DNA of 64,000 nt from CAVSRC01 sp963830205 (GTDB lineage Bacteria; Pseudomonadota; Alphaproteobacteria; Rhizobiales; Kaistiaceae). Below the pieces are notes generated by a model that worked only from the letters and a program-made list of their open reading frames with translations, was not told the origin of the DNA and did no database searches. Below, piece after piece: positions 37,804 through 46,229 of the stretch; the first letter of the stretch is position 1; the number at the start of each line of letters is the position of its first letter. The stretch covers positions 1 through 64,000 of the forward strand of contig CAWHLP010000028.1 in assembly GCA_963830205.1 (NCBI GenBank), given 5' to 3'. Position numbers and translations under genes: made by a program.

Positions 37804-37869
37804 CCGCGCCGACCGGCCTTGAACGGCCCGAAAGCGTGGGGAAGAGCCCCTGAGCCTCTATCGGTAGCG

Positions 37870-39786
37870 ATGATCTCGATCACCTTCCTCACCAACGGCG
37901 GCAAGATTGTCAGCGTGCCGGAGAACAGCAACCTGCTGCGCGTGTCGCTGCGCCAGCAGGGCGGCATCCCGTTCAAATGCGGCGCCGGCATCTGCGGCAC
38001 CTGCCGGTGCAAGATCGAAAGCGGCATCGAGCACACCGACAAGGTGAAGCAGAAGGAGCGCAAGCACCTCACCGACGCCGACATCACCGCTGGATACCGC
38101 ATGGCGTGCCAGACCTTCATCGAGAATGGCGACGTCAGCGTCTCGTGGATTCCGCTCGCCGAGCGCAAGTCCACGCCGCATGCCTCGACCGGCGCGCCCA
38201 AGACGCCGGAGACAGGGTCGCCGACCACACGGCCGGCCCCCTCGCCTGCGCCCGAGGCGGCTCAGCCGGTATCGGCGGCCGCCTCGGTTTCGCCGCCGGA
38301 AAGCACCCCCACCAAGCACGAGCAGCCCATGTCGCCGAGCAACTTCAACTACATCGGCGGCCAGTGGCAGCCTGCCGCCGATGCCGCGACCTTCGAGGAC
38401 CGCAATCCTGCCGACGATCGCGATCTCATCGCCACGTTCCCCGATTCCGGCAGCGGCGACGTCGCCGCCGCGGTGGACGCCCTCAAGGCGGCATGGCCCG
38501 GCTGGTGGACCGCTTCGCCCGAGGTCAGGGCCGACGTCCTGTTCAAGGCGGCCGACATCATGGCGCGGCGCGCCGACGAGATCGCCGAGGAGCTGACCCG
38601 CGAGGAGGGCAAGACGCGCACCGAGGCGCGCGCCGAGGCGCGGCGCATCGCCGCCAACTTCCGCCTCTATGCCGGCGAGGCGCTGCGCCTCAACGGCGAG
38701 ACCTACCCGAGCGAGGGCAGCCAGATCGTGCTGTCGCTGCGCGAGCCGGTCGGCGTGGTCGCGGTCATCACGCCGTGGAACTTCCCGCTGTCGATGGCGG
38801 CGCGCAAGATCGCCCCGGCGCTCGCCGCCGGCAACGCCGTCCTCTTCAAGCCGTCCGAGATCACCCCGCTGATGGGCCAGCGGCTGGTCGAGGTGCTGCT
38901 CGAGGCCGGGCTGCCGGCCAACGTCATCGCGCTGGTCCACGGGCGCGGCGCCAAGGTCGGCCAGGCGATCACGGCGAGCGCCATCGACGGCCTCACCTTC
39001 ACCGGATCGTTCGGCGTCGGGCGCCAGATCGCCGCCGCGGTCTCCACCGACGTCCGCGTCCAGCTCGAGATGGGCGGCAAGAACGCGACGGTGGTGCTCG
39101 CCGATGCGGATGTCGACAAGGCCGTCGCCATCATCGAGCGCGGCGCCTTCGGCCTCACCGGACAGGCGTGCACCGGCACCAGCCGCGTGCTGGTCGCCCG
39201 TTCCCTTTACGGCGAGGTCGTCGCCAGGCTCGCGGCCGCGGCGAGCAAGATCAAGGTCGGGCCGGGCGGCGAGGACGGCGTGCGCATGGGGCCGCTGGCG
39301 ACGCCAGCGCAATACGACAAGGTCCGCTCCTACGTCGAGATCGCGCGCGAAGAAGGCAGCCGCGTCGATGTCGGCGGCGAGTTCCTGCGCGGCAATGGCG
39401 ATGCGCGCCTGGCCAACGGCTATTTCATGTCGCCGGCTGTCATCTCCGAGGTGCCCGCGGCGAGCCGCCTGCTGCGCGAGGAGATCTTCGGGCCGGTGGT
39501 GGCGGTCCGCGCCGTCGAGGGCCCCGAAGAGGCGCTGGCCATCGCCGACGAGACCGAGTACGGCCTCGCCTTGTCGCTGGTCACCAACGACCTCGCCGCC
39601 GTCATCCGTTTCGCCCGCGGCACCCGCCACGGCGTCGTCAAGGTCAACGCCCCCACGACCGGCGTCTCGCTCAATGCCCCCTTCGGCGGCTTCAAGCATT
39701 CGAGCAACCAGGCCGCCAAGGAACAGGGCGGCGCCAACGTCATGGACTTCTACACCCGCATCAAGACCGTCTACCTCGGCATGTGA
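37870..39786 (+). CDS. Ferredoxin-aldehyde dehydrogenase fusion protein
   Basis: A single 638-residue frame with two domains. Residues 1-95 are a [2Fe-2S] ferredoxin (C37, C42, C45 in FKCGAGICGTCRCK; C80 in YRMACQ). Residues ~100-155 form a Pro/Ala/Ser/Thr-rich linker. Residues ~155-638 are a full NAD(P)-dependent aldehyde dehydrogenase: TPWNF with N304, K327 in LFKPSE, general base E400 in LEMGGKN, and nucleophile C434 in GQACTGTSR. No frame correction is needed to join them. An in-frame ATG at codon 154 could also give free ALDH. Oxidises an aldehyde product of the pathway to an acid. Start chosen at ATG 37870. Confidence 0.85.
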   Translation: MISITFLTNGGKIVSVPENSNLLRVSLRQQGGIPFKCGAGICGTCRCKIESGIEHTDKVKQKERKHLTDADITAGYRMACQTFIENGDVSVSWIPLAERKSTPHASTGAPKTPETGSPTTRPAPSPAPEAAQPVSAAASVSPPESTPTKHEQPMSPSNFNYIGGQWQPAADAATFEDRNPADDRDLIATFPDSGSGDVAAAVDALKAAWPGWWTASPEVRADVLFKAADIMARRADEIAEELTREEGKTRTEARAEARRIAANFRLYAGEALRLNGETYPSEGSQIVLSLREPVGVVAVITPWNFPLSMAARKIAPALAAGNAVLFKPSEITPLMGQRLVEVLLEAGLPANVIALVHGRGAKVGQAITASAIDGLTFTGSFGVGRQIAAAVSTDVRVQLEMGGKNATVVLADADVDKAVAIIERGAFGLTGQACTGTSRVLVARSLYGEVVARLAAAASKIKVGPGGEDGVRMGPLATPAQYDKVRSYVEIAREEGSRVDVGGEFLRGNGDARLANGYFMSPAVISEVPAASRLLREEIFGPVVAVRAVEGPEEALAIADETEYGLALSLVTNDLAAVIRFARGTRHGVVKVNAPTTGVSLNAPFGGFKHSSNQAAKEQGGANVMDFYTRIKTVYLGM

Positions 39787-39789
39787 CCC

Positions 39790-40545
39790 GTGACAGTGCT
39801 GGACACGATACTGCCCGGGGGGCTGCTCTCTCCGAGTACCGCCGCCATCGCCGGATTGATCTTCATCGCCGCGCTGCTGCAAGGCATCAGCGGCCTCGGC
39901 TTCGCCATGGTGTCGGCGCCGATCGCGGTCCTCTATTTCCCTGAGCTGGTTCCCGGCCCCCTGCTCTTCCTCGGCGCCGGCCTGGCGCTGCTCGGCGTGA
40001 TGCGCGAGTTCCGCTTCATCCACTGGTCTTCGGCGGGCGTGCTGATGTCGGGCCGGGTGATCGGCAACCTGGTCGCGGTGCTTACCCTGTCGATCATGCC
40101 GACGACGCTGTTCTCGGTGGTGTTCGCGATCCTCATCCTGGCCGGCGTCGGCCTGAGCTATGCCGGCTGGCGCATCGAGGCCTCGGTGCCCAACATGGTC
40201 GCGGCCGGGGTCGCCTCCGGCCTCATGGGCACGATCACCTCGTCCGGCGCCCCGCCTTACGCCATCGTCATGCAGCACGTTGCACCGGACCGCATGCGCG
40301 GAACGCTCTCCAGCGTGTTCTTCGCCGGCGCCCTGCTGTCGCTGGTGATGCTCACCTTCGTCGGCCGCTTCACCATCCATCAGTTCTGGATGGGCGTCGT
40401 CCTGCTGCCGGTGATGGCCGTCGGCTTCCTGGCATCGACCCCGCTCAACCGCGTGGCGCCGCGCGCCGCGCTCCGCCAGTTCCTGCTCGCCCTCTCAGGC
40501 GTAGGCGCGCTCGGCGTCCTGGCGCGCGTCTGGCTCGCCGGCTGA
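39790..40545 (+). CDS. TauE/SafE-family membrane transporter
   Basis: Membrane protein of 251 residues with about eight hydrophobic segments (for example IAGLIFIAALLQGISGLGFAMVSAP, the family's first-repeat motif, and GVASGLMGTITSSGAPPYAI in the second repeat). The family exports sulfite, sulfoacetate and other small organic acids or anions. Start is GTG 39790, three bases after the ALDH stop, so it is in the HDO operon. It could export an anionic product or import the substrate. Confidence 0.82.
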   Translation: MTVLDTILPGGLLSPSTAAIAGLIFIAALLQGISGLGFAMVSAPIAVLYFPELVPGPLLFLGAGLALLGVMREFRFIHWSSAGVLMSGRVIGNLVAVLTLSIMPTTLFSVVFAILILAGVGLSYAGWRIEASVPNMVAAGVASGLMGTITSSGAPPYAIVMQHVAPDRMRGTLSSVFFAGALLSLVMLTFVGRFTIHQFWMGVVLLPVMAVGFLASTPLNRVAPRAALRQFLLALSGVGALGVLARVWLAG

Positions 40546-40565
40546 ACCGCGAAAGGGGAACGTCC

Positions 40566-41492
40566 GTGCTCCACATCACCGACGCCATGGTCGCCGAAGC
40601 CGTGAGCATCGCCGACACGCAGCAGGTGCTGCTCGAGGCCTTCCGCAGCTTCGGTTCGGGCAATGCCGCCATGCAGCAACGCATCCGCACCGAGGCCGCC
40701 GGCGTCAAGCTGTCGACGCTCGGCGCCGTCATCCCGGAACAGGGCTATGTCGGCGCCAAGGTCTACACCACCATCGCCGGTCAGTTTCAGTTCGTCATCG
40801 TCCTGTTTTCCGCGGCCGACGGGCGGCCGCTTGCCTCGCTCGAGGCGAACGCGATCACGCGCCTGAGGACGGCGGCCTGCTCGGTCATCGCGTCGCGCTA
40901 CCTGGCGCGCCCGGATTCGCGCGTGCTCGCCCTGTTCGGCACCGGCGTCCAGGGCCGCGCCCACGCGCTGCAGATGGCAGGCGCCTACAAGCTCAGCGAC
41001 ATCCTCGTCTGCCCGTTTGACGACCCGCGCGACATGGCAGAGCGGATCGCGGCCGAAACCGGCGTGGCCGCCCGCTTCGCCCCAGCCAAGGAGGCGCTCG
41101 AAGGCGCCGACATCGTGGTCACCGCATCGCGCGCCACCACGGCGCTGTTTTCCGGCGACATGCTGCGGCCGGGGACCTTCGTCGCCGCTGTCGGCTCGAG
41201 CCTGCCGCACACGCGCGAACTGGATGACACCGCGCTCGGCCGCGCCTCGCGCATCGCCGTCGAATGGCGCCAGCAGGCGCTGCGCGAAGCCGGCGATCTG
41301 GCGCTCGCCAGCCCGGCGGCCCTGCCGCCCGACAAGATCGTCGAGCTCGGCGAGCTGGTCGCCGGCACCGCGCGTGGCCGGCAGAGCGACAACGAGATCA
41401 CCATCTACAAGACGGTCGGCGTCGGGCTCGAGGATATCGCCGTCGCTGGCCTGGCCTACGCCCGCATCACCGGCGACAGCGGCGGCGCCTGA
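40566..41492 (+). CDS. Ornithine cyclodeaminase/mu-crystallin family protein
   Basis: NAD(P)-binding protein of 308 residues. The Rossmann motif is ALFGTGVQGRAHALQMAGAY; upstream is YVGAKVYTTIAGQFQFVIVLFSA and ANAITRLRTAACSVIAS, typical of the family. Members include ornithine cyclodeaminase and reductases of cyclic imines such as pyrroline-2-carboxylate or piperideine-2-carboxylate, and alanine/lysine dehydrogenases. Last gene of the HDO operon, 20 bases after the exporter, starting at GTG. With the DapA-like lyase and ALDH it points to imine or amino-acid chemistry. Confidence 0.85.
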   Translation: MLHITDAMVAEAVSIADTQQVLLEAFRSFGSGNAAMQQRIRTEAAGVKLSTLGAVIPEQGYVGAKVYTTIAGQFQFVIVLFSAADGRPLASLEANAITRLRTAACSVIASRYLARPDSRVLALFGTGVQGRAHALQMAGAYKLSDILVCPFDDPRDMAERIAAETGVAARFAPAKEALEGADIVVTASRATTALFSGDMLRPGTFVAAVGSSLPHTRELDDTALGRASRIAVEWRQQALREAGDLALASPAALPPDKIVELGELVAGTARGRQSDNEITIYKTVGVGLEDIAVAGLAYARITGDSGGA

Positions 41493-41498
41493 CGGCGC

Positions 41499-42144
41499 TC
41501 ACGGCTCCTGCGCGATCTGTGCGGCATTGTAGACGTGGCGGGTGGCGAGCAGCGCCGCCAGTTCCGCATCGCCATCGATCACCGCGCGCAGGATCTCGGC
41601 GTGCTCCTGCCAGTTCTCGCGGACGCGGAGCCGGCTGACCGAAGCGAAGATGAGGTCGGTGCGGTCGCGCAACTGGCGCATCATGTCCTGCAACGACGGA
41701 ATTGCCGCTGACCACGGCAAGCGCCTCGTGGAACTTGGCGTTCATGCCGACGATCTTGGAGGTATCCTCGGTGCCTTCCAGCTTGCGCCCCTCCTCCAGG
41801 ATCTTCTGCAGGCGGGTCATGTGCCGGGCGTCGTGATGCTTGGCGGCGAGGCGCGCATTCAGCGCCTCCAGCGTGGCGCGCACTTCCACCAGTTCGCGCT
41901 TCTGCTCGTCGCTGAAGGTTGTCACCGACGCACCGCGGCGCGGCTCGATGGTGACGATGCCTTCCGCCGCGAGCTCGCGCAGGGCCTCGCGCACCGGCAT
42001 GCGGGAGACGCCCAGTTCCTCCGACAGGCGCCCCTCGACCAGGCGGGTGCCGAGGGCGATGTCGCCGCTCATGATCCGCTGACGGATGTTTGCGGTCACC
42101 ACCTTGGTCAGCGGTGGATGCGTCACGCCCAGCGAGATGCTCAT
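41499..42144 (-). CDS. GntR-family regulator (FCD subfamily), frameshifted
   Basis: Regulator of about 215 residues. The N-terminal winged helix is ANIRQRIMSGDIALGTRLVEGRLSEELGVSRMPVREALRELAAEG (about residues 18-62) and the FCD domain follows with GMNAKFHEALAVVSGN. Near 41705 the frame shifts after GNS; the next frame continues SLQDMMRQLRDRTDLIFASV and QEHAEILRAVIDGD to 41499. The gene converges on the HDO operon, six bases from its end. A GATACAGCATAC site lies about 95 bases upstream of its start, so it may regulate itself and the CAGTATACTG-marked genes. Confidence 0.83.
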
Positions 42145-42237
42145 TCACCCATCCCCAGAAATGCGGATATCCGACCAGTGTCGGGCCGCCTTGTTATGAT
42201 TTCGCTGATCTACCGCAAGACACGCTGTCGAACCGCT

Positions 42238-42260
42238 TTGGATACAGCATACTTGATTCA
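42238..42260. promoter_or_regulatory. GATACAGCATACTTG operator-like site upstream of GntR
   Basis: Reads TTGGATACAGCATACTTGATTCA; 12 of the first 15 bases or more match the site at 44573-44590 (TTGGATACAGTATACTGA). It is a one-base variant of the palindrome core. Its location upstream of the GntR start fits autoregulation. Confidence 0.5.
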
Positions 42261-42322
42261 CGGTATCGTTGTCGCGGCCGCGCCCGACAATGTCAATAAC
42301 CGATTGATTCTAAAGCAAATCG

Positions 42323-42980
42323 CTACAGCATGCGGGCCACGGCGGGCACCGCCTCGTGGGCACCGTGAAAGATCATTTCAAGCGCGACCATCAGGATGAT
42401 CGCCAGCCCGACGAGGGCGATCCAGCGATAGCGGTTGAGCAGTCGCGCGACGAAGGCTGCCGCCAGCCCCATCAGCGTGACCGAAAGTGCCAGCCCGAAG
42501 ACCAGCACGAGCGGATGTTCGCGGGCGGCGCCCGCCACCGCCAGGACGTTGTCCAGCGACATCGACACGTCGGCGATCACGATCTGGGTGACCGCCTGGC
42601 CCAACGTCTTCGAGCGAGCGCGGACGTCGCTGCGCGCCGTCGGCGTCGTCACACGCGCCGACGGCGGCCGCATCATCGGCGTCGGCGGGCGGTCCGTCGT
42701 GGAACTCGCGCCACATCTTCCAGCACACCCACAGGAGCAGGATGCCGCCGGCCAGCATCAGGCCGACGATGTGCAGCAGGAACGTCGCGGCGGCGGCGAA
42801 GACGATCCTGAGGACCGTGGCAGCCGCAATGCCGATCACGATCGCCTTCCGCCGGTTCGGGCCGCGCAGTCCGGCGGCCGCCATGCCGATGACGATGGCG
42901 TTGTCGCCGGCCAGCGCCAGATCGATGAAGACGACCTGCACGAAGATGCCGACAGCCGGGAGAAGTTCGTGGAACGGCAT
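42323..42980 (-). CDS. TerC-family (YjbE-like) integral membrane protein, frameshifted
   Basis: Membrane protein of about 218 residues. The first half has the TerC motif FIDLALAGDNAIVIGMAAAGL with the conserved acidic residues in the helix, and the second half repeats it as VIADVSMSLDNVLAVAGAA. Between them the frame shifts near 42645, in the hydrophilic loop rich in Asp and Ala. TerC proteins are linked to metal ion export, notably manganese. It is the third gene of a minus-strand operon after GlcG and the ferredoxin-reductase gene, 18 bases after the latter's stop. Confidence 0.78.
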
Positions 42981-42998
42981 GGGATCCCGTTGCGGCGC

Positions 42999-44009
42999 CT
43001 AGCGGCGCTTCAGATTGTGCTGGAAGAAGAAGCTGTCGGCGTAGATGTGGTTGAGGCTGGCGCCTTGCGCGATGAAGCGGTGCTTGGCGTCGACGACCAT
43101 CTCGGGCGAGCCGCACAGATAGATGGCGTATTCCGAGAAATCCTCGATATCGGCCGATGCCGCGTCCTGTACGTGGCCGCGGCGGCCCTGCCAGGTTTCG
43201 TCGGGGCGCGACAGCACCGGCACGTAGGTGAACTCCGTCAGCCGGTCGCCCCAGCTCCGGATCTCGTCGTCGAGGTAGAGGTCGCGCTCGTGCCGCATGC
43301 CCCAGTAGAGCGTCACCGGCGGGCAGTCGGGATCGTCGTGCAGCGACTGCAGGATGCACTTGATCGGCGCCAGGCCGGTGCCGGTCGCGACCATCAGCAG
43401 CGGCCGGAAATCCGCCTTGCGCAGGAAGAACGAGCCGTGCGGCAATTCCACCGGCAGGTTCTGCCCGGGTTGCAGGGCGCCGAGCCGCGTCTCAGTGAAC
43501 GAGCCGCCATGAACCCTGCGGATGTGGAAGTCGATGGTGCCGCCGTTCGGCGGCGAAGCCATGGAGAATGAGCGCGCGCTGCCGTCGTCCATCAGGATGT
43601 TGACGTACTGGCCGGGCCGGAAGTCGATCGCAGCGGCCTCGGGCAGCCGCAGCACCAGGCGCATCACCTCGTCGCTCAGCGGCTCGACCCGTTCGACGGT
43701 GGCGGCGGCGCGCTGCGGCTCGGCGAGCAGCGCCGGCAGCACCTCGACGCTGGCGACGAGGTCGCTCTGAGGCCACGCCTGGCAGGCAAGCGCGTAGCCT
43801 TCGTCGCGTTCCTCCGGCAGCAGCGCCATCGGGTCCTCGCGATAGCTCACCACCCCTTCCAAGAGCTTGAAGCGGCAGGTCGCGCACGTTCCCGACTTGC
43901 AGTCGTGCGGGATATGGATGTTGGCGCGCAGCGCCGCGATCAGCATCGTCTCGTCGTCGTCCACCTCGAACGAGGAACCGATCTCGGCAATGGTCACCCG
44001 ATGCGGCAC
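42999..44009 (-). CDS. Ferredoxin-NAD(P) reductase with N-terminal [2Fe-2S] domain
   Basis: Electron-transfer protein of 336 residues that passes electrons from NAD(P)H through FAD to a [2Fe-2S] cluster. The N-terminal ferredoxin has C-x4-C-x2-C in DCKSGTCATCRFKL and a fourth Cys in ALACQAW. The FAD-binding motif is ARSFSMASPP and the pyridine-nucleotide motif LLMVATGTGLAPIKCIL, with the C-terminal IYLCGSPEMV. Same architecture as reductase components of aromatic-ring oxygenases. Start taken as GTG 44009 where homology begins. It could be the reductase for the HDO/ferredoxin system, although it is on the opposite strand. Confidence 0.88.
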   Translation of the reverse strand: MPHRVTIAEIGSSFEVDDDETMLIAALRANIHIPHDCKSGTCATCRFKLLEGVVSYREDPMALLPEERDEGYALACQAWPQSDLVASVEVLPALLAEPQRAAATVERVEPLSDEVMRLVLRLPEAAAIDFRPGQYVNILMDDGSARSFSMASPPNGGTIDFHIRRVHGGSFTETRLGALQPGQNLPVELPHGSFFLRKADFRPLLMVATGTGLAPIKCILQSLHDDPDCPPVTLYWGMRHERDLYLDDEIRSWGDRLTEFTYVPVLSRPDETWQGRRGHVQDAASADIEDFSEYAIYLCGSPEMVVDAKHRFIAQGASLNHIYADSFFFQHNLKRR

Positions 44010-44058
44010 CGCCTGCCTCCGTGGTCCTGGCCCTGGCGTTCCGCCGTGCCCGCGCGGT

Positions 44059-44538
44059 CTATTTCTTGATGTCGGCGGCGACCAGCACGTCGTAGCCTTC
44101 CGGGCCAACGAGATCCTTGAGCGCCTGCAGGGCGGCAACGCCGCAGGCAGTGTCCTGCTCGCCGTTGCCGCCGCTGAGGCCCACCCCCCCGATGACCTCG
44201 CCGTTGACGACGATGGGATATCCGCCGACGAAGGCCGCAAAGCGACCCTCGAAGGAGAGCTGGATGCCGAACGCTTCGTTGCCGGGCAGTGCCGGACCAT
44301 TCGGTGGGGTCGTGAAGAGATGGGTCGAGCGCTTGTGCGCTGCCGCCGTGAAGGCCTTGTTCCAGGCGATCTGGGGCCCGGTCACGCGGGCGCCGTCCAT
44401 GCGTTCCAGTACGATCGGATACCCGCCGACATCGGCGATGCAGACGGTTTCGGCCACGCCGATTTCCGCCGCTTTGCGCAGCGCTGCATCGACCATGGCG
44501 CGGGCCTCGCGGCCCTCAAGCTTGAGCGTTGTCTTCAC
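44059..44538 (-). CDS. GlcG/HbpS-family protein
   Basis: Small 159-residue protein of the heme-degrading/GlcG family (old DUF336). It has the conserved DVGGYPIVLERMDGA, AWNKAFTAAAHKRST and the glycine-rich GGYPIVVNGEVIGGVGLSGGNGEQDTACG segments. The family has no established single reaction; members accompany glycolate, diol and aromatic catabolic operons and some bind heme or cobalamin. Start GTG at 44538. It is first in the operon with the reductase and TerC, and divergent from the gamma-glutamyltransferase-like gene. Confidence 0.82.
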   Translation of the reverse strand: MKTTLKLEGREARAMVDAALRKAAEIGVAETVCIADVGGYPIVLERMDGARVTGPQIAWNKAFTAAAHKRSTHLFTTPPNGPALPGNEAFGIQLSFEGRFAAFVGGYPIVVNGEVIGGVGLSGGNGEQDTACGVAALQALKDLVGPEGYDVLVAADIKK

Positions 44539-44572
44539 ACAATTCCCCTGGCGCTCTTGAGTCCGAGTGACA

Positions 44573-44590
44573 TTGGATACAGTATACTGA
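44573..44590. promoter_or_regulatory. CAGTATACTG operator between GlcG and GGT genes
   Basis: TTGGATACAGTATACTGA contains the perfect palindrome CAGTATACTG at 44580-44589, identical to the core at 36306-36315. It lies 35 bases upstream of the GlcG start and in front of the divergent gamma-glutamyltransferase-like gene, so it could control both. Confidence 0.6.
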
Positions 44591-44732
44591 CGAACACGCC
44601 CGGAAGGAAGGCTGAAATGACCGAATCTTGCCACCAGCCGCATCCCGCCGGCGAGGCGTGGTATCGCCGCCGAGGCGGCGGACGCGCCCGTGGTTCCCTT
44701 CTCACCCGGCAAAACCGCACGCCCCTCCCCCG

Positions 44733-46217
44733 ATGAGCCGCAGCCCCATGCCTGATGCTTCCCCCGAACGCGATGGCGTCCGCGCCGAAACCTGCATGGT
44801 GGCGACGGGCAACCCCTACGCCGCCGAGGCCGCCATCGCCGTGCTCAAGGACGGCGGCAGCGCCGTCGACGCCGCGATTGCCGCCGACGCCGTGCATGGC
44901 CTGGTCGAGCCCATGGCGACCAGCATGGGCGGCGACCTTCTCGCCATGATCGTCGAGCCCGACGGTGCGCCACGGAGCTACAACGGCACCGGCCGGTCGC
45001 CGGCGGCGCTCACCGCCGATCTTGTCGAGCGGCTGCCCGACCGACGCATCCCCGAGCGCCACCCGCTGTCGGTGACGGTACCAGGCGCGGTGCGCGGCTG
45101 GTACGACCTCCACCAGCGCTACGGCCGGCTGGACTGGGCACGCCTGTTCAGGGCGGCGATCGCGCTCGCCGAGGACGGCTTTGCGGTGACGCCCATCTGC
45201 GCGCGCGAATGGAAGCTGTTCGAGCCGGTACTGAAGACCGACGCGACCAGCGCGGCCCTCTTCCGCGCGGGCGCCACGCCCGCCGCCGGCGAGCGCTTCG
45301 CCAACCCGGAACTCGGCGCGTTGCTGAAGGACATCGCGGCCGGCGGACCGGACGCCTACTATCTGGGGCCGGTGGCGGAGGCCGCCGCCAAGGCCACACA
45401 GGCCCATGGCGGCGTTCTCGCCGCCACCGATTTCGCCGCCCATCGAGGGGAATTCACCCAGCCGCTGTCGGCGACCTTCCGCGGTCTCACGGTTCTCGAG
45501 TGTCCGCCCAATACGCACGGCGTCGCCGTGCTCGACGCGCTCACCGCGCTGGAGCCGCTACCGCTTCCTGCCGACGCTCCCGAGACCATCCTGGCGGCGG
45601 TGAAGGCCGTCGCGGCGGGGCTGGAGCGCGCGCGCCAGACCGTCACCGATCCTGCCGGCAACACGGTCTGCACCGTCATCGTCGATGGCGACGGCCTGGC
45701 GATCACGCTGATGAGCAGCGTGTTCAAGCGCTTCGGCTCGGGCATCTCCGTGCCGGGCTTCGGCTTCGCCTTGCAGAACCGCGGCTCTGGCTTCGCCACG
45801 CCGGGCCATGTCAACGGCCCTGCCCCGGCCAAGCGCCCCTATCATACGGTCATCCCGGCAGCGGCGCTTGCCAATGGACGCTTCCATGCCGGCTTCGGCG
45901 TCGTCGGCGGCGCCATGCAGCCGCAGGGCCACGTCCAGATGCTGCTGCGCCTGGCGGCATGGGGCGAGCCGCTCCAGGCAGCCATCGACGCGCCGCGCTG
46001 GCGGCTGGAACCGGGCAATGTGCTGGCGATCGAGCCCGGCACGCCCGAGCCGACCGTGAGGGCACTGCGCGCCGCCGGCTATACGGAACCCTCCGGCCAG
46101 GGCGAGCTTGCCGGGCGCAGCGATTTCGGCGGGGCGCAGTTCGTCATGCGCGCCGCCGACGGTTCGCTCATCGGCGGGTCGGACAAGCGCAAGGACGGCC
46201 TCGCGCGCGGGTTCTGA
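44733..46217 (+). CDS. Gamma-glutamyltransferase/oxamate amidohydrolase-like Ntn hydrolase
   Basis: Member of the GGT family of self-processing N-terminal-nucleophile amidohydrolases, 494 residues. N-terminal MVATGNPYAAEAAIAVLKDGGSAVDAAIAADAVHGLVEPMATSMGG is typical. The likely nucleophile is the Thr of GNTVCTVIVDGDG, followed by LMSSVFKRFGSGISVPGFGFALQNRG in the small subunit. No clear signal peptide; the ATG at 44733 excludes an unconserved upstream extension. Substrates in the family include gamma-glutamyl compounds, acylated beta-lactams and oxamate. A dipeptide-type importer converges on it 12 bases downstream. Confidence 0.82.
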   Translation: MSRSPMPDASPERDGVRAETCMVATGNPYAAEAAIAVLKDGGSAVDAAIAADAVHGLVEPMATSMGGDLLAMIVEPDGAPRSYNGTGRSPAALTADLVERLPDRRIPERHPLSVTVPGAVRGWYDLHQRYGRLDWARLFRAAIALAEDGFAVTPICAREWKLFEPVLKTDATSAALFRAGATPAAGERFANPELGALLKDIAAGGPDAYYLGPVAEAAAKATQAHGGVLAATDFAAHRGEFTQPLSATFRGLTVLECPPNTHGVAVLDALTALEPLPLPADAPETILAAVKAVAAGLERARQTVTDPAGNTVCTVIVDGDGLAITLMSSVFKRFGSGISVPGFGFALQNRGSGFATPGHVNGPAPAKRPYHTVIPAAALANGRFHAGFGVVGGAMQPQGHVQMLLRLAAWGEPLQAAIDAPRWRLEPGNVLAIEPGTPEPTVRALRAAGYTEPSGQGELAGRSDFGGAQFVMRAADGSLIGGSDKRKDGLARGF

Positions 46218-46229
46218 GGGCGCCGGTCC

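Noticed and set aside
37858..40380. An 840-residue open frame on the minus strand
   Set aside because: It is antisense to the ferredoxin-ALDH and TauE genes, has low-complexity Arg/Gly/Asp composition and no recognisable domain. Long antisense frames are expected at this GC content.
35138..41492. Assignment as a hydroxyproline degradation operon
   Set aside because: The DapA, ALDH and ornithine-cyclodeaminase families fit, but there is no 4-hydroxyproline epimerase or D-hydroxyproline oxidase, and the HDO and ferredoxins are unexplained. Kept only as a hint of imine chemistry.
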